The notes under the pieces: generated by a model
Databases searched by the model: none
Told to the model about the DNA's origin: nothing
Seen by the model: only the letters and a program-made list of their open reading frames with translations
Translations under genes and position numbers: made by a program
From: Spirometra erinaceieuropaei
Taxonomy: Eukaryota > Platyhelminthes > Cestoda > Diphyllobothriidea > Diphyllobothriidae
Assembly (NCBI GenBank): GCA_902702965.1
Contig: CACRXP010000067.1
Location: 1,013,378-1,077,377 of the forward strand
Reading direction: 5' to 3'
DNA: 64,000 nucleotides
Shown: in pieces, positions 45,613 through 57,224 of the stretch
Position numbering within the stretch: position 1 is the first letter of the stretch
Layout: each line of letters starts with the position of its first letter

Positions 45613-46688
45613 ATATAGGGGAATACGTACCCTTCCCGAAATTTAACGCAAGGCAAGTTCTGTTACGGGAGGGTTCCTAGTCACCTGTCTCACTCACTAA
45701 ACTTATGACACGACTACAAGCAGGCATCTTAATCAGCTGCATGCGGTCGGATCATGCGGCAACAGATTTGGCCCGCATGCTAACTTTGATGCATATTGAG
45801 AGGGCCTACAAACACCTAGACCATTGGTTACTGCCAGTAGCCCGTCATGAACTCCTACTATCAATCCGCTGTCTCCGCTCTTCCCCACCCCCACGGAGAA
45901 TATCAATGTTTGACCCCTATTCCCCCATCCCCATACACCCGACCCCACCCCCAGTTCACCAGTCACATTCCTATCAATCATTTATACTCACGGTCATTTC
46001 TTGCCAGCTTCTAATGGCTTTAAGAGCGAAGTTCTCGACTTCAAAACCAGCCATGCACATTGTCTATGAATGTGAAATATCGTACCGTAAGCGAGTTTCC
46101 GTTTTTATTTACTCAATAGGGACTTAAATCCCCTGCCGAAAAAGGACTGGGCGCATTCCGCAAGGCAACAATGAAGGATTTTGATGTCCGAATTAGGCAT
46201 GCCCTGTGATCGAGACGACACAACTAAATTGTTCACTAACGCACAGGCAATTGCATGTGCTCTATACTTCGCAAAACATTGCAAGCAAATTCACCTCGCA
46301 TTCTAGACCGACGTTGTTAGCTAAGTTATTTAAACGGACGATAATTGCCAGTGTCTGTCTGCACTTACTTCACCTGCAGTCCCGAGGACTTCCTGTTCAG
46401 ACAATGTTGGTCGAACAGAATCATCTTTCGCGTTAATTTTACACGATCGAATTTTAACTAAATCAAGGATCCACATTCTTTTACGGTTCTGGGCTCACAG
46501 TCAAACCAGTTGAGCCTACATATCTTCTTTCAAGCATGCTGAGAATTGGTATGAGCCAGCTTACTCTCATTGAAAATAACGCTTTCAAAAGATACCATCT
46601 GAGCTGGGTGGTAGTTTTACTCTCGTTAAAAACTACTAACCAGCCATGGTGCGCCGCCTCCTATACCAGCCGTTTTTTTACTATCATC
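45613..46688. other. no recognisable feature
   Basis: A 140-codon plus frame (45705-46127) has no recognisable domain. Confidence 0.4.
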
Positions 46689-47591
46689 TGGCGTTTCTAG
46701 GGCAACCCAAAACGAATGCTTTTAATACGGTCAAATTCCTACCTGAAACATGACGCGGATGGTCGATGACGTCTCTGCAGTCCACCCCTGTCGAAACCAA
46801 GGCAATGGTTTGGCCAGAATCATCCGTTTTAATGGCTGCATCCCTAAACCTTACATTATGGCTGCAATATTTCTTTCAAAAAATTGGGCGGAATTAGCGC
46901 GCCCTGTAAGGGCTGTTTACGGCGCCGCGTTTATTTGCATTTCAGAAAACACCTTTTAAAAATAGACCCTCCTCTTGAAAATTTTCTCAAAAGTTAGAAA
47001 AGTCCAGGCTTAGATTTTGCAAAAAGCATGAACTTAATAGGGTAAGATGTGATTATGTAGCCGCACCTGATGGACACAATACCGTTGACCCACTTAAATA
47101 TTTTGAGTTGGTGTGGTTACGTTGGCAAGGTGTTGCTATGTGCTCTGTTGGCGGCTTTGTTTCTTTGTTGCCCTGTTTAACTTTTTCGGCCCAATGCCTG
47201 TGGTTCTTTTTGACTTTCTGTCTGTCGTCTCCTTCTAACTTTCGCGTTGGATGTTTCAGGGTTGGGGTTTAGGGCTGCGGTTAAGGGTTAGGGCTCAGGG
47301 TCACGGTTAGGTGAGTAGGGGTTATGTTTTGGGGTTAGGGTAAGGAATCAGAGTTAGGGGTTAGGGCTAGGGGTTAGGCTTAGTGGTTAGGGCACCTATT
47401 TGCCAACCACTCAAAGTACAGTCGCGCATTACCAAAAGCGTTTCTTTTGCACACGATCACTTGACCTCGTCATCTGTGCGTTTCCCGGTCCCACTTGTAA
47501 AAATACCTTTTACCACCGCTCCCGTATTACAGGTGGCTGGGGTTTGTTTACTTCAGGTGGGGTTATATAACTACATCTCTGTCCCTTAATA
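46689..47591 (+). repeat. 900-bp dispersed unit with telomere-like TIR module, copy 1
   Basis: It starts GGCGTTTCTAGGGCAACCC, exactly as at 51827. Nested in its right half is a module with inverted ends: GATGTGATTATGTAGCCGCACCT (47046) versus AGGTGGGGTTATATAACTACATC (about 47556). A degenerate TTAGGG tract (47262-47395) lies between. TTAATA lies on both sides of the module (47034-47039 and 47586-47591), a possible target duplication. No conserved protein was found. Confidence 0.75.
47262..47395. repeat. degenerate telomere-like (TTAGGG)n tract
   Basis: At least ten TTAGGG-related words with substitutions and length changes; inside the TIR module. Confidence 0.85.
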
Positions 47592-48030
47592 ATTCCAGAT
47601 ACAAGTGCTGGGAAGTTATCTAAGTTGAGCCGCGTTAGTTAGTTTCTATGGAACTTGGAACGTGAGAATGTAGTCCTCGACATATTCTACAGATCCCTTG
47701 TGTTTATCCCAGGATTAAAAAACTAGTGGAACGCTTTTTTGCGTAATTTTGCGAGAAAAATACGTCTGAAGGAGACTTATACCCTTGAATTAGGTGGAGC
47801 TAACATTTGGGTTTTCGACCTGCAAATGCCAGTCACCCGCCCCATTTCAAGGGTCGGTCAAAACGGTCTAGCCAAGTACACGAAATCCTGATTGTACTTT
47901 TACTGACTTGTTTTCGACAAGGTCCGTCAGTGCGCTCCAAAAAGCCACCAGCTTGTTTTTCTCAGCCCTAAGCACACACGGGCACTGCGGCCGCAATACA
48001 AGTACCACAGGGTTCTTTATCCAAGAGCTG
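47592..48030. other. no recognisable feature
   Basis: Short frames only. Confidence 0.4.
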
Positions 48031-48032
48031 GT

Positions 48033-48096
48033 TGCACGTACGCACGCACGCACCAAGTGCTCATGTGCGTACGCGTGCGTGCGTGCGTGCGTGCAG
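48033..48096. repeat. ACGC/GCGT microsatellite pair
   Basis: CACGTACGCACGCACGCAC is followed 17 bases later by GTGCGTACGCGTGCGTGCGTG, so the two runs can also pair as an inverted repeat. Confidence 0.85.
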
Positions 48097-48170
48097 CTTT
48101 AATGCCTTCTCAGCAAAGATTGCTGTCCATGAACCAGGTCAACTAGAGGGCAGAGTCGTCGCAGGGTGCA

Positions 48171-49100
48171 TACAGCGCCTGACCGATCTCATGAAATGTT
48201 GGCCGAAATTCTGAAATGTGTTTTCGATTTGGTGGTATTACTTAGGTGAGACTGTAATACTGATTATCATGCGGCATAGTCCTATGGTATTTCAGACTCG
48301 GCAGGATGTCAGCTTTTGAATGCACTGCTTTTCGTCCTCCTGCATGCATGCATTTTTCGCATTGATTTTTGATGGTCTTGTAAATTTAAATATATTTTTC
48401 ACAAAACATGCGCAAAAATATGCTTTCTTCTACTCGGTTGATAGAAAATCACATTGGTTTTACATTTTATATCCTAGGAAAAGTTTTACTTTCGGTTTTA
48501 AAAAAGTTTCTCATCATGAGATTTTTAAGACCATATGATGTCTATGCGTACTGCATTGCACATGTCCGTTTATCAGTGAATTGTACGACAAAGTCCGCAT
48601 TCATGGCAAAATTTTACTGAACCCCACATTGTCTCTTCTTAAAGGCATAGAGGGATATATGATTTTCCTCACGCGGAAAGCATACACTTTGTAAACTGGA
48701 ATCGCTAAACGCCAATGTAACGGCTGGTTAGGCTCAAAATTGTTCGGAAACTGGGATCTTCGGGTATAAAATGTGAAGATAAGGTCATTTCCTACCAAAC
48801 GAGTAAAAGAAATCATATTATTTTTGCATGCTTCCTATATGGTATATTTGGATTAATAGGGCCATCGGAGATCAATGTGGAAAAGTTCATGCTACTTAAG
48901 TAGTCAGTTTTCTCCGAGTGTGCTTTCTGCAGGAGGGCGAAAAGAAGTGCATTCAAAGCCGACATCGTGGCAAGTCCGAAGTACTATAGGACCATGCCGC
49001 ATGATAATCAGTATTAAAATCTCACCTAAGTAGTCCTTCCAAATCGAAAACGCGTTTCAGAATTTTGGCCAACATTTCATGAGATCTGTCACGCACTGTA
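48171..49100. mobile_element. long palindromic MITE, type alpha, complete, TA on both sides
   Basis: TA-CAGCGCCTGACCGATCTC at the left and GAGATCTGTCACGCACTG-TA at the right. Both arms and the centre are present. This is the best copy for the terminal structure: ends CAG...CTG with TA duplicates, as in the Tc1/mariner superfamily. Confidence 0.88.
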
Positions 49101-49360
49101 AGTAAACGGGAGGGGTGAGGCTTTGCCGTACAGGTTATGCGCTCAGCCGGTCATCACTGCGAAACGCTAACAATCGTCAACCTGCCAAGGTGAGGTGGAC
49201 GAGAAGGATGGAGTAGATAGTCCTTAGCTTTAAGGACATTTGAAGGCTGAGTGATGTCTCACGTAAGTCCACTTCCAGACATTTTGACATTTCGTGACGT
49301 GGCCCGAACGTTCTTTGGAACCAAACAGCGTTCATGATGTTCCGGGCACTGGAGACGTGA

Positions 49361-49640
49361 GTGCATGTGGCAGTGTGTAAAAAACGTCATCACCAACATC
49401 CCCACTTCCAGCGACGTGGACTCAGTTCATGCCTGTTCTCATTTCGATCGCACATTCACCTTACACATAGCTCTGGTCGGTCACTTGCGAATCAATCGCA
49501 CAGAGACGGGCAAATCAGTGCCTGGAGCGCCAACCTACACTCGCCGCATCCGCCTTAACTGCTCTCACTGCACAGGCACGTTCACCCACCGCATGAGCCT
49601 AGTAGGGCACATGCGCACTCGCGACAACCTGTGGTAGACA
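49361..49640 (+). pseudogene. retroelement C-terminus with degenerate C2H2 zinc fingers
   Basis: The plus frame ending with TAG at 49636 carries H-A-C-S-H-F-D-R-T-F and then C-S-H-C-T-G-T-F-T-H-R-M-S-L-V-G-H-M-R. The second finger has both Cys and the first His; the last His is Arg. The first finger has lost a Cys. From memory, this ending resembles endonuclease/RT (RTE-like) proteins in diphyllobothriid genomes. No RT precedes it, so it is a 5'-truncated relic. Confidence 0.6.
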
Positions 49641-49880
49641 ACCGCCGGCTACACCACACCGTCACACTATCTCCCATCGGCATCCGCATCTCCCAACACC
49701 ATCACGTATCACAACCACCCAACTGTCAACTCCCACGCAATTGGGAAGTGTGCTTCACGGCTCCTTCTCCATGCGGCTCATCTGTTACATGTGTAATCCG
49801 AGTCTAAGATTATAACGGTGCACCGATTGCCGTGGCATGGAAGACTGCTGACCTTCGCCGTTTTGTTCCGAATGGAGGGC
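49641..49880 (+). mobile_element. 3' untranslated part of the zinc-finger retroelement
   Basis: AACTGTCAACTCCCACGCAA, CGGCTCCTTCTCCATGCGGC and GATTGCCGTGGCATGGAAG recur in order at 52740-52930. Confidence 0.72.
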
Positions 49881-50325
49881 AAAATGACTTGAAAGTTAAG
49901 GCTTCACCTTGTATTGTCCAGCTATTTTTGATCAAAGCGCTTCAAGTGAGACTAAAATCTACTTCCACTAATTCATCTCTGATTCATGGCTGTCTCAACG
50001 TCAAATGTTGCAACTGAAAATGATGCTTGTGTTAGATCATCTTGAAATACGTGCCCTCGTTCCGGCACCGTTATCCCATTGGAGGCGTCGAAGAGGGGCT
50101 CAACTCAAGACCTGGTTAGACACAGTTTGTCAAGACATGGAGGTGGTTCTTTGACCTTCGATATTCGGTTTCCGTCGAGGGTAAAGAGGATGGGTTGAAC
50201 TGTCCAGATATGCTGCCGCGAGTCGTCAAACATGGAGAGGTACAGTTTAGGACACTATCGAGGTCGGCTAGATCAGACACGATCGCAGCTGTACCAAGCA
50301 CAACTACATAAGTAAGAGTACGAGA

Positions 50326-50328
<3 letters not shown>
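49881..50328. other. no recognisable feature
   Basis: Short frames only. Confidence 0.4.

Positions 50329-50362
<34 letters not shown>
50329..50362. repeat. (TG)17 microsatellite
   Basis: An uninterrupted TG run. Confidence 0.97.
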
Positions 50363-50364
<2 letters not shown>

Positions 50365-50777
50365 CTCAAAAGGACACGGCCGCTTCGTGTTATGCGCATC
50401 TCACCCGCGACTACCTGATCCGGGTCATTGACAGCCGATGAATTGATTGAGGAGGCCTCCTACGGATGTTGCCTGGGTGTCTTGATCCTATTGCACTTTA
50501 TTTCTTCCTGAAATACAGGGCTTACTGGAACAGGGTAGAACTGTGTGGCAGTCAGGGAAGTCTGTCGTCCTGGCGTGCAGAATAATCACCCTGGCCATCC
50601 GAGACCGCGTCTTATTTTAAGCGGATGCTGTCCACTTGGCAAGACCCTGGACAGCGTTCTGCGCATCTATCCGAGCACACTATTGCTGAGTGGTGAACTG
50701 TGTCGATCGCATACTTCCTGGGTATTGTTCTCTACGTTAGTTGGAGCGGAAGCTGCCAACAGGTCTGCTGCTGCTGC

Positions 50778-50910
50778 CACCGGTGGTGGTGGTGGTGGTT
50801 TGGTAGTAGTGGTGGTGGTAGTAGTATTAGTAGCAGCAATAGCAATAGTGGTGGTGATGGTTGTGGTGGTGGTGGTGGTGGTGGTGGTGGTGGCAGTGGT
50901 GGTGGTGGCT
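50778..50910. repeat. (GGT)n imperfect microsatellite
   Basis: GGT triplets with AGT and GAT interruptions. The Val-, Gly- and Thr-rich frames through it are artefacts. Confidence 0.93.
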
Positions 50911-51014
50911 TCGAGCCAGCTGGTATGGAAACGCCACTGCCAAAATTGGAGGCATCCTCGTTCGAGATGTCCCAACGCCTGAAGGTCGTTAGTGTGTCTC
51001 AATTACACTCATAG

Positions 51015-51584
51015 CAGAAGTAAGCAGTAGATAGCACTGCGGGTCTCCGCATCGGCGACTGGACGCGCTCACCCCGCTCCCACCCCCTGCGCCCCACGAT
51101 GTACTGGTTGGTGGACAGGCGCTTGCCGATTACAACTCATGCATGCACCCGCACGTGTGTGTGTGCGTACGCCCAAGGGTGTGCTGGCTTATGGGTCAGC
51201 GGCCAAACGGTTGCCGGTGTGGCAAACACCTAAAAGTACAAACATTTTACGGACCAGGTGCATGTACGCGCACGCACTCACGCAAATTCTCTCTCTGTGT
51301 GTGGCCATCAGCACTAGGTGGGCCTTCAGCTCTGTTCTACCCTCCTTGATGTCTGGGTGTTTTCGTGGCTTTTTGGTTACCTGCGTTGTCTCGAGGGCTT
51401 CTTTTGCTAGGAAATTTGCGAACATCTGGCGGATCTCAGGGGAGCTATTATGAGTCCCCGATGACTCGTTTGTTGTTTGCTGGTTTTCACACGCTCCCGA
51501 AGGTAAACTCCAGAACCAATAGGGTACCTGGATCATTTTATATAACTGATCAGGTAGGTCTGTTCTGTTCGACATGCCTAGCTC
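51015..51584. other. no recognisable feature
   Basis: GT/AC-rich around 51160-51310. No gene was recognised; the long minus frame 51189-51740 runs into the RG repeat. Confidence 0.4.
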
Positions 51585-51827
51585 ATCCAGCTGACAGTTC
51601 GACCGTCGATTCCGACAATGTCCAACGCGTGCTACAGAGCAAGGTGCGGCGGACACGGTGACTTGCGTGTGAATTAGTTTATAGTGATAGTAGGCTTTCG
51701 CAGCATCTACCGCACTCTCGCCACCTGGACCCGGTGTCAAGACAGAGTCAAGAAGACCGGAGGTGGGGGAGGGCGCAGGTGGATGGCACGACCGGACCCG
51801 CGCCTAGGCGTGCCACCACACTCCTTG
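51585..51827 (+). repeat. RG dispersed repeat, cut by the 900-bp unit
   Basis: CAATGTCCAACGCGTGCTAC, CACGGTGACTTGCGTGTGAA and CACCTGGACCCGGTGTCAAG to CCACCACACTCCTTGG. It stops where GGCGTTTCTAGGG starts, which suggests insertion or junction of that unit within RG. Confidence 0.75.
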
Positions 51828-52664
51828 GCGTTTCTAGGGCAACCCGAAACGGATGCTTTTACTATGGTCATATCCCCACCTGAAACATGGCGCGGATGGT
51901 CCATGACGTCTCTGCAGTCCACCTCTGTTGAAACCAAGCCGATGACTTGGCCAGAATCATCCGCTTTAGTGGCTGCATCCCTAGGCCTCAAATTACGACT
52001 GCAATATTTCTTTCGAAACATGGGACGGAATTAGCGCGCCCTGTTAGGGACGCGACAGGATTGTTTACGGCACCGCGTTTATTTGCATTTTAGAAAGCAC
52101 CTTTTAAAAATAGACCCTGCTCTTGGAAATTGTCCCAAAAGTTAGTAAAGTCAAAGCGTAAATTTTAAAGAAAACATGGACTTTATTGGGTAAGATGTGG
52201 TTATGTAGCCGCACCTTATGGGCAAAATACTGTTGACCTACTTAAATATGTTGAGTTTGTGTGATTAACTCGGCATGGCGTTGCTGCGCGTTGCGGTGTA
52301 TGTTCTGTTGGCGGCCTTGTGTCTTTGTTGCCCAATGCCTGTGGTTCTTCTTGACTTTCGGCCTGTCGTCTCCTTCTAACTGTCGCGTTGAATGTTTCAG
52401 GGTTGGGTTAAGGGCTGCGGTTAAGGGTTGGGGTTCAGGGTCAGGGTTAGGGGGTTAAGGTAGGGGGTCCGAGTTAGAGATTAGGATTAGGGATTAGGGT
52501 ACCTATTTCCCAACCGCTCAAATTACGATTGCGCATTACCAAAAGCTTTTCGTTTGCACACAATCACCTGACCTCATCGTCTGTGCCTTCCCCGGCCCCA
52601 CTTTTTAAAATCCCTATTACCCCCGGTCCGTTCTTACAGGTGGCTGGGGATTGTTTATTTCACT
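51827..52664 (+). repeat. 900-bp dispersed unit with telomere-like TIR module, copy 2
   Basis: Collinear with 46689-47591. The left module end GATGTGGTTATGTAGCCGCACCT is at 52194 and the TTAGGG-like tract at 52404-52500. The right end is lost at GGGGATTGTTTATTTCAC, where a zinc-finger retroelement tail begins. Confidence 0.82.
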
Positions 52665-52935
52665 CGCAGCATCCGCCTCCACTGCCCACGTTGCACTTGC
52701 ACATGTAAGTCCACGATAACCTGCGGTAGACCAACGTCGGCTGCATCACGTCCACCACCACCACATCTTACCGCACATCGAAATCACTCACCTCAAACAC
52801 TCAACTGCCATCTTCCACGCAAGTGGAAAGCATGCGTCTCGGCTCCTTCCGTATGCGGCTCCCCAACTACACGGATGATCGGAGTCTGAGACTGTCACGG
52901 TGCGCCTATCGCCATGGCTTGGAAGGGAGTCGACT
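52664..52935 (+). mobile_element. zinc-finger retroelement 3' end, second copy
   Basis: CGCAGCATCCGCCTCCACTG and TGCCCACGTTGCAC correspond to the second finger of 49361-49640, now lacking most of the finger. The 3' part then matches 49641-49880. Confidence 0.7.
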
Positions 52936-52984
52936 GACGCCTCACCTTAGTCCGCGCAGTCCGTCCAGCTGTGTATATGTTTGT

Positions 52985-53125
52985 GTAGGGTGACGGACCC
53001 GGTGTCAGGACAGAGGAAAGAAGACCGGAGGCAAGGGGGGTCGCTGGTGTCTGGCACGACCGGACCCGCGCCTAGGCGCGCCACCACACCCCTGGTTCAC
53101 AACAGCCATTTGACCAGGATTTTTC
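52985..53125 (+). repeat. RG dispersed repeat, fragment
   Basis: GACCCGGTGTCAGGACAGAG, GAAGACCGGAGGC and GCGCGCCACCACACCCCTGG, then a CCATTTGACCAGGATTTTT end. Confidence 0.7.
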
Positions 53126-54302
53126 ACCAACAACAACTATAAACACCCCAACAGGGGTCAGAAGGACGAGGATGATGACTGCACAGCCATGCCCACCACC
53201 TGTACAACCCAGCGGGAGCGCAAGCGCATCTGGCGGCGGGGAACCAGGCGTCGGAGAACTGCCGACGCATACCAGGCTGCGAAGGCCATGGTTTGCTGAT
53301 ACTGGCATAGCATACGCTTTCAGACCCTTTGATTCCATCCACTCACCCACCTGTAAATTCACATAAATGACCATCGGAAGGAATTCCAGCCTCACGAGAT
53401 ACAGACACTGACACTATAAAGTCTGCTGTCAGATTATCCAATACGGACTATCACTGCATACACGGTTCGCACCAGCTTTTGCGGGGAAAATGTTAAAATG
53501 GTCTGTGTTAAACGCACGCGAAAGCAAATTAGCCATTAAATTATCCTGTATTGCTTCTGTAATAACTGTCGAAGCTTGTACTAACTCAATTAATTTCCGC
53601 AATTTCCGTCTCAAGGGATTCAGTTTAATGTGATAATCTAAAAGAAAACTGCATTTCCTCTTAATTTTTGCCAGCAAGTAGGAGGTATTTAATTTGTAAA
53701 TATCATAATGATGGTATTTAGTGGGAGATTTCTATGTATTTTACCTCCTTCTACACCAGGAGGGTTTAGTGATGCTGGCTGCACGTACAGCATGTAGCCT
53801 AGTGCATGAAACGAAAATCGAGACGATTTAGTCACCTCAGGGTGTTGCATTTGTTGCCCATCTGTCTAGCCTGTTGCGCAAAATGTTCCTTTTGCATGCG
53901 GAACATGCTTATAAGTAGTTTTATCGGGATATTTTTATAAATTTGAGCAACTATTTGCGTTACCTTGTATTTGGGTAATTTACTATGCTACTAGCAGTCT
54001 TATACTAAGTTTGTTCATCCGTGCGTGTTTTTCTATTGGAGGAGAGTAATTTAAACTCGACATTTTCGCCAAACGGAGCTCGCCGCACTTGGGAGTTGAT
54101 TCTTTTCCACCACGTAAATCAAGTGTAAGCAGAAAGGTTATGTTAAGAAAACTAGACGTTTTATCGATTTTAAGAAGACAGATTTGCAAATTTCTATAAA
54201 CGCCTATAGGCAATCCTTTGTTTAAACGTACTGATATTTTCCCGCCCTCTGCGAATACTGTCTAGACGGCCCTTCACCAACTGCCTCTGTTGACTTTTTA
54301 GC
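53126..54302. other. no recognisable feature
   Basis: Short frames without domains. AT-rich after 53400. Confidence 0.4.
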
Positions 54303-54811
54303 TTATGGTGGTCTAGCTCATGAAATGTCATGGTTGAAATTTGAGCAAAAAGTATGTCATGTGTTTGGTGATGTTATTTGTGCTTATTAAAATGATTTGA
54401 GACATGGAAGACCATTTACTGAAGAAGGGCTCACTTCAAGCCACTTTTATTAAAGAAAAACAGGCCAGATTTGGGTGAAATCTGACCTTTCTTAATATCC
54501 AAATAATTTCCTACGCTATGGAAATTTGCAGACTAAAACTTCATGCTTATTTGCATTGTGCTGTAAACAAAGATTAATACAAATAAGAAAAGTACAAAAT
54601 AAATCATGTCTAGAAACAAAAATTTGATTTTGCTTCCATGAAAACCAAGTGAGAGCGGGTTTGATAACTTGCATTGTTTCCAACTAAGGGCAAAATCAGC
54701 TTATAAAATTCCTTATTCGTAAATTCATGGCGTTTCGTGCCATAAAAATCGGCAATAAATTTGTTCGACAGTAGTTTGTTTTACCACACCGAAAACTACT
54801 AGACGTAAACA

Positions 54812-54955
54812 GATATACGTGGTTATTCCACAGTAGTTGATTGTCTTCGACTCAAATGTTCATTGAAATTTCGGTTCTGACCCTAAAAAGTCATGTCCCG
54901 GAGATTTAACTCCAAGTCCTGCACTGATTAATTTCTGAAATTATTCGCTTGATTA
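54812..54955. repeat. 140-bp repeat, copy 1
   Basis: TTATTCCACAGTAGTTGATT to TGAAATTATTCGCTTGAT recurs at 55168-55300, and more weakly at 60380-60510. Confidence 0.85.
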
Positions 54956-55167
54956 TCCTCTGGAGTTCATATACCAGAAACCGCTAGAGAACACTGGGAG
55001 TCCCACTGAAGAGCCGAATCCCTCGCAGCTGTGTCACGCAGCGGCAGAATATCGGCGAAACACGTGTCTGAGCTTTTAACAAGTATCTATGTCGGGAGTA
55101 CGGTATAATACCTTTACCATACGCAATTCATACTACTTGTAGTACTACTTGTTTGTAGAATGGGCAT

Positions 55168-55300
55168 TACGTGATTATTCCACGTTAGTTGATTGTCTTC
55201 GACTCAAATGTTCATTGACATTTCGGTTCTGACCCTAAAACGTCATGTCCCGGAGATTTAACTCCAAGTCCTGCACTTAGTAATTTCTGAAATTATTCGG
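55168..55300. repeat. 140-bp repeat, copy 2
   Basis: Nearly identical to copy 1, directly upstream of the transposase start, followed by an ATATAT tract. Confidence 0.85.
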
Positions 55301-55374
55301 TTGATATATACATATATATATATCGAGTATGCGTAACATGCTGACACTTTTCTGTGTCAGGTCGCGCGATAAAT

Positions 55375-56380
55375 ATGACAAGACAACGTCCTTTAACAGT
55401 CGACTGCGAAATGATACGGAAATTAACAGCGGAAGTATTGTCGCATGAGTAGTTAGCAAGTATTTTTAATATTAGTAAGGTTACTCTGTGGAGAATACTT
55501 AATGATAGAACCTTACCCAGAAATAAGCAGGACGGACTACGACGGTCCATAAGTAAGCAAGATGACGATTTAATGCGCCGTACACTAAAAAGTATCATTA
55601 TATGTCCATTAAGACCACTTACAGGGAACATCTGCCGATGTTTTCTATGAACACAGTTAGGAAAGGCGCGTGGGAATTCGAACTTCATTAACAAAAGACC
55701 ATGACCAAGCCGTTTTTAACTAGGAAACCTATTAGAGGACGTTTTTATTTGCCAAAAAATATGTTGATTACTGGCCCTAATTCTGGAAGAGCATGCGCTT
55801 CTGCGATGAAGTCCTATTTTTAGACAGACCAACGAAGCCAAACCAGATGGTCATATGCGGAAAAAAACCTCCCAAAAGTGCACACTGCGCCGATGGCTAC
55901 TTTCAAGAACTGTAGACGGTTTTGATGTCTATCAAATTCCGAGAACGGCTAGTCTGATGGTCGATTACGGACACCATCAGCAACAAGGTGGTCGTCAACA
56001 TTGTGAAGGGGTTTTTCCAATTACAACGACATCTACCGACGCCGACGGGGTATCATAGTTTAACACGACAATGCTCCTGTCTATCGTTCTAAAGAAGTAT
56101 GAATTTCATAACGCTTTCAACCGTAATGTGACTTTTAAGACAACAGCAAACCTCTCCGCATGTGGCCTCCAGTCAATTTTCGTCCCAGCCAACAGCCCGG
56201 ATCTCGATCCTATTAAAAATCTTTTCGCACTAATCAAAAGACATTGATACAATGCATGAAAGACTTGACTTTGTGCTAGGTAATCACATTGCAAAATCCA
56301 TTATAGACAACCTGGCCATGTCCATGTCTGAAAGACTTTCTGCCCTGATAAATACAAATGGACAATCAACAAAGTACTGA
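55375..56380 (+). pseudogene. Tc1/mariner superfamily transposase, decayed copy A
   Basis: The start at 55375 gives M-T-R-Q-R-P-L. After one stop (near 55450) a helix-turn-helix reads L-A-S-I-F-N-I-S-K-V-T-L-W-R-I-L, followed by a G-L-R-R-S-I-S linker. The catalytic part is split over several frames: D-E-V-L-F-L-D near 55812, D-N-A-P-V-Y-R-S-K-E near 56067 and N-S-P-D-L-D-P-I-K-N-L near 56190-56225. The end S-M-S-E-R-L-S-A-L-I with ...S-T-K-Y stop (56378) is typical of Tc1-like proteins. The position usually occupied by the catalytic Glu (P-I-E-N-L) is Lys here. Many stops and shifts: inactive. Confidence 0.82.
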
Positions 56381-56664
56381 TCTTTTGTATTTCTTATTAT
56401 TTTTAATTATTTTCTCCATTCCATACGTCCCCCTTTATTATGCACCCTTATATTTAGCCCTATTTAAGCAATTTGCAACATAACTATTGCCTTAAATCCT
56501 AGTTTTCAGTGAAAATTAATCATTTTTACGTTAATAAACCCAACTGCGTCGTCTTTTTCAGGAACAGTCGTTTTTTCACGGCCGTAAGACTTTGGGCAGA
56601 TTTTGCGTTATAGAAATTTTCTTGTGCTGACTCATGCCATTTCAAGAGTTAGCACACCTACTGT

Positions 56665-57224
56665 TTCCTATGCATAGTCTAGTTTCCGCTAATGCGTGGT
56701 TAAAAAAACGGAGCGGGAAGTTTAAGAATATTCGCAATATCTTAGTATTTATACGGTCACTCTCTAGTGCATTTATAATCTTAGAATGGAGTCTTAAGGT
56801 AAACAAATATAGCAAAAAAGACTCCAACATAAACAGAAAGGTGGGTTGTCTGAGTTGCCCAAGAAGAATTTTCTTTATAGTTCAGGGAAATGAAAAAGCC
56901 AAGCACACGCTCTAAGTTCCTCTTGACTTTGCCTTGGAGAAAGGTTAACTACGCAGACATCCGCCAGCGAACTAAAGCGCTTTTTAATGGGTGAGCTTAT
57001 AAGAGAAAGTTTCTTAAATTAGTACCGAGCATATTCATTGCCGACTTTCAGCGTTGACGTTCACTTTCCTCGGCGACGAGCTTTCATATTAGGATGAGTC
57101 TACAAATTTGACCCAAACGGCCATCTGTATCAGGAATAATACTCAAGCACTCAATTTTTCGATAAGTGTTTTCAAGAACTGTCTTACCTTGCAAGCTTTG
57201 CTAAACACCTCACAGAGTCTACCT
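56665..57224. other. no recognisable feature
   Basis: Short frames only. Confidence 0.4.

Larger units (their letters stand above)
54303..56664 (+). mobile_element. Tc1/mariner-type element with MITE-like ends
   Basis: The left end TTATGGTGGTCTAGCTCATG and ATGTCATGGTTGAAATTT and the right end ATTTCAAGAGTTAGCACACCTACTGT match the beta MITE termini (AGTAGGTGGGCTAACTCATG). Between lie a repeated 140-bp block (54812-54955 and 55168-55300) and a decayed transposase. The length of about 2.36 kb is somewhat long for Tc1 because of the repeated block. The terminal CAG is degraded at the left. Confidence 0.62.

Noticed and set aside
50545..51014. 145-, 111- and 104-codon frames rich in Val, Thr and Gly
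   Set aside because: The length comes from the GGT microsatellite; the flanks show no domain.
51189..51740. 183-codon minus frame
   Set aside because: About a quarter lies in the RG repeat, whose other copies do not keep the frame; no domain was seen.
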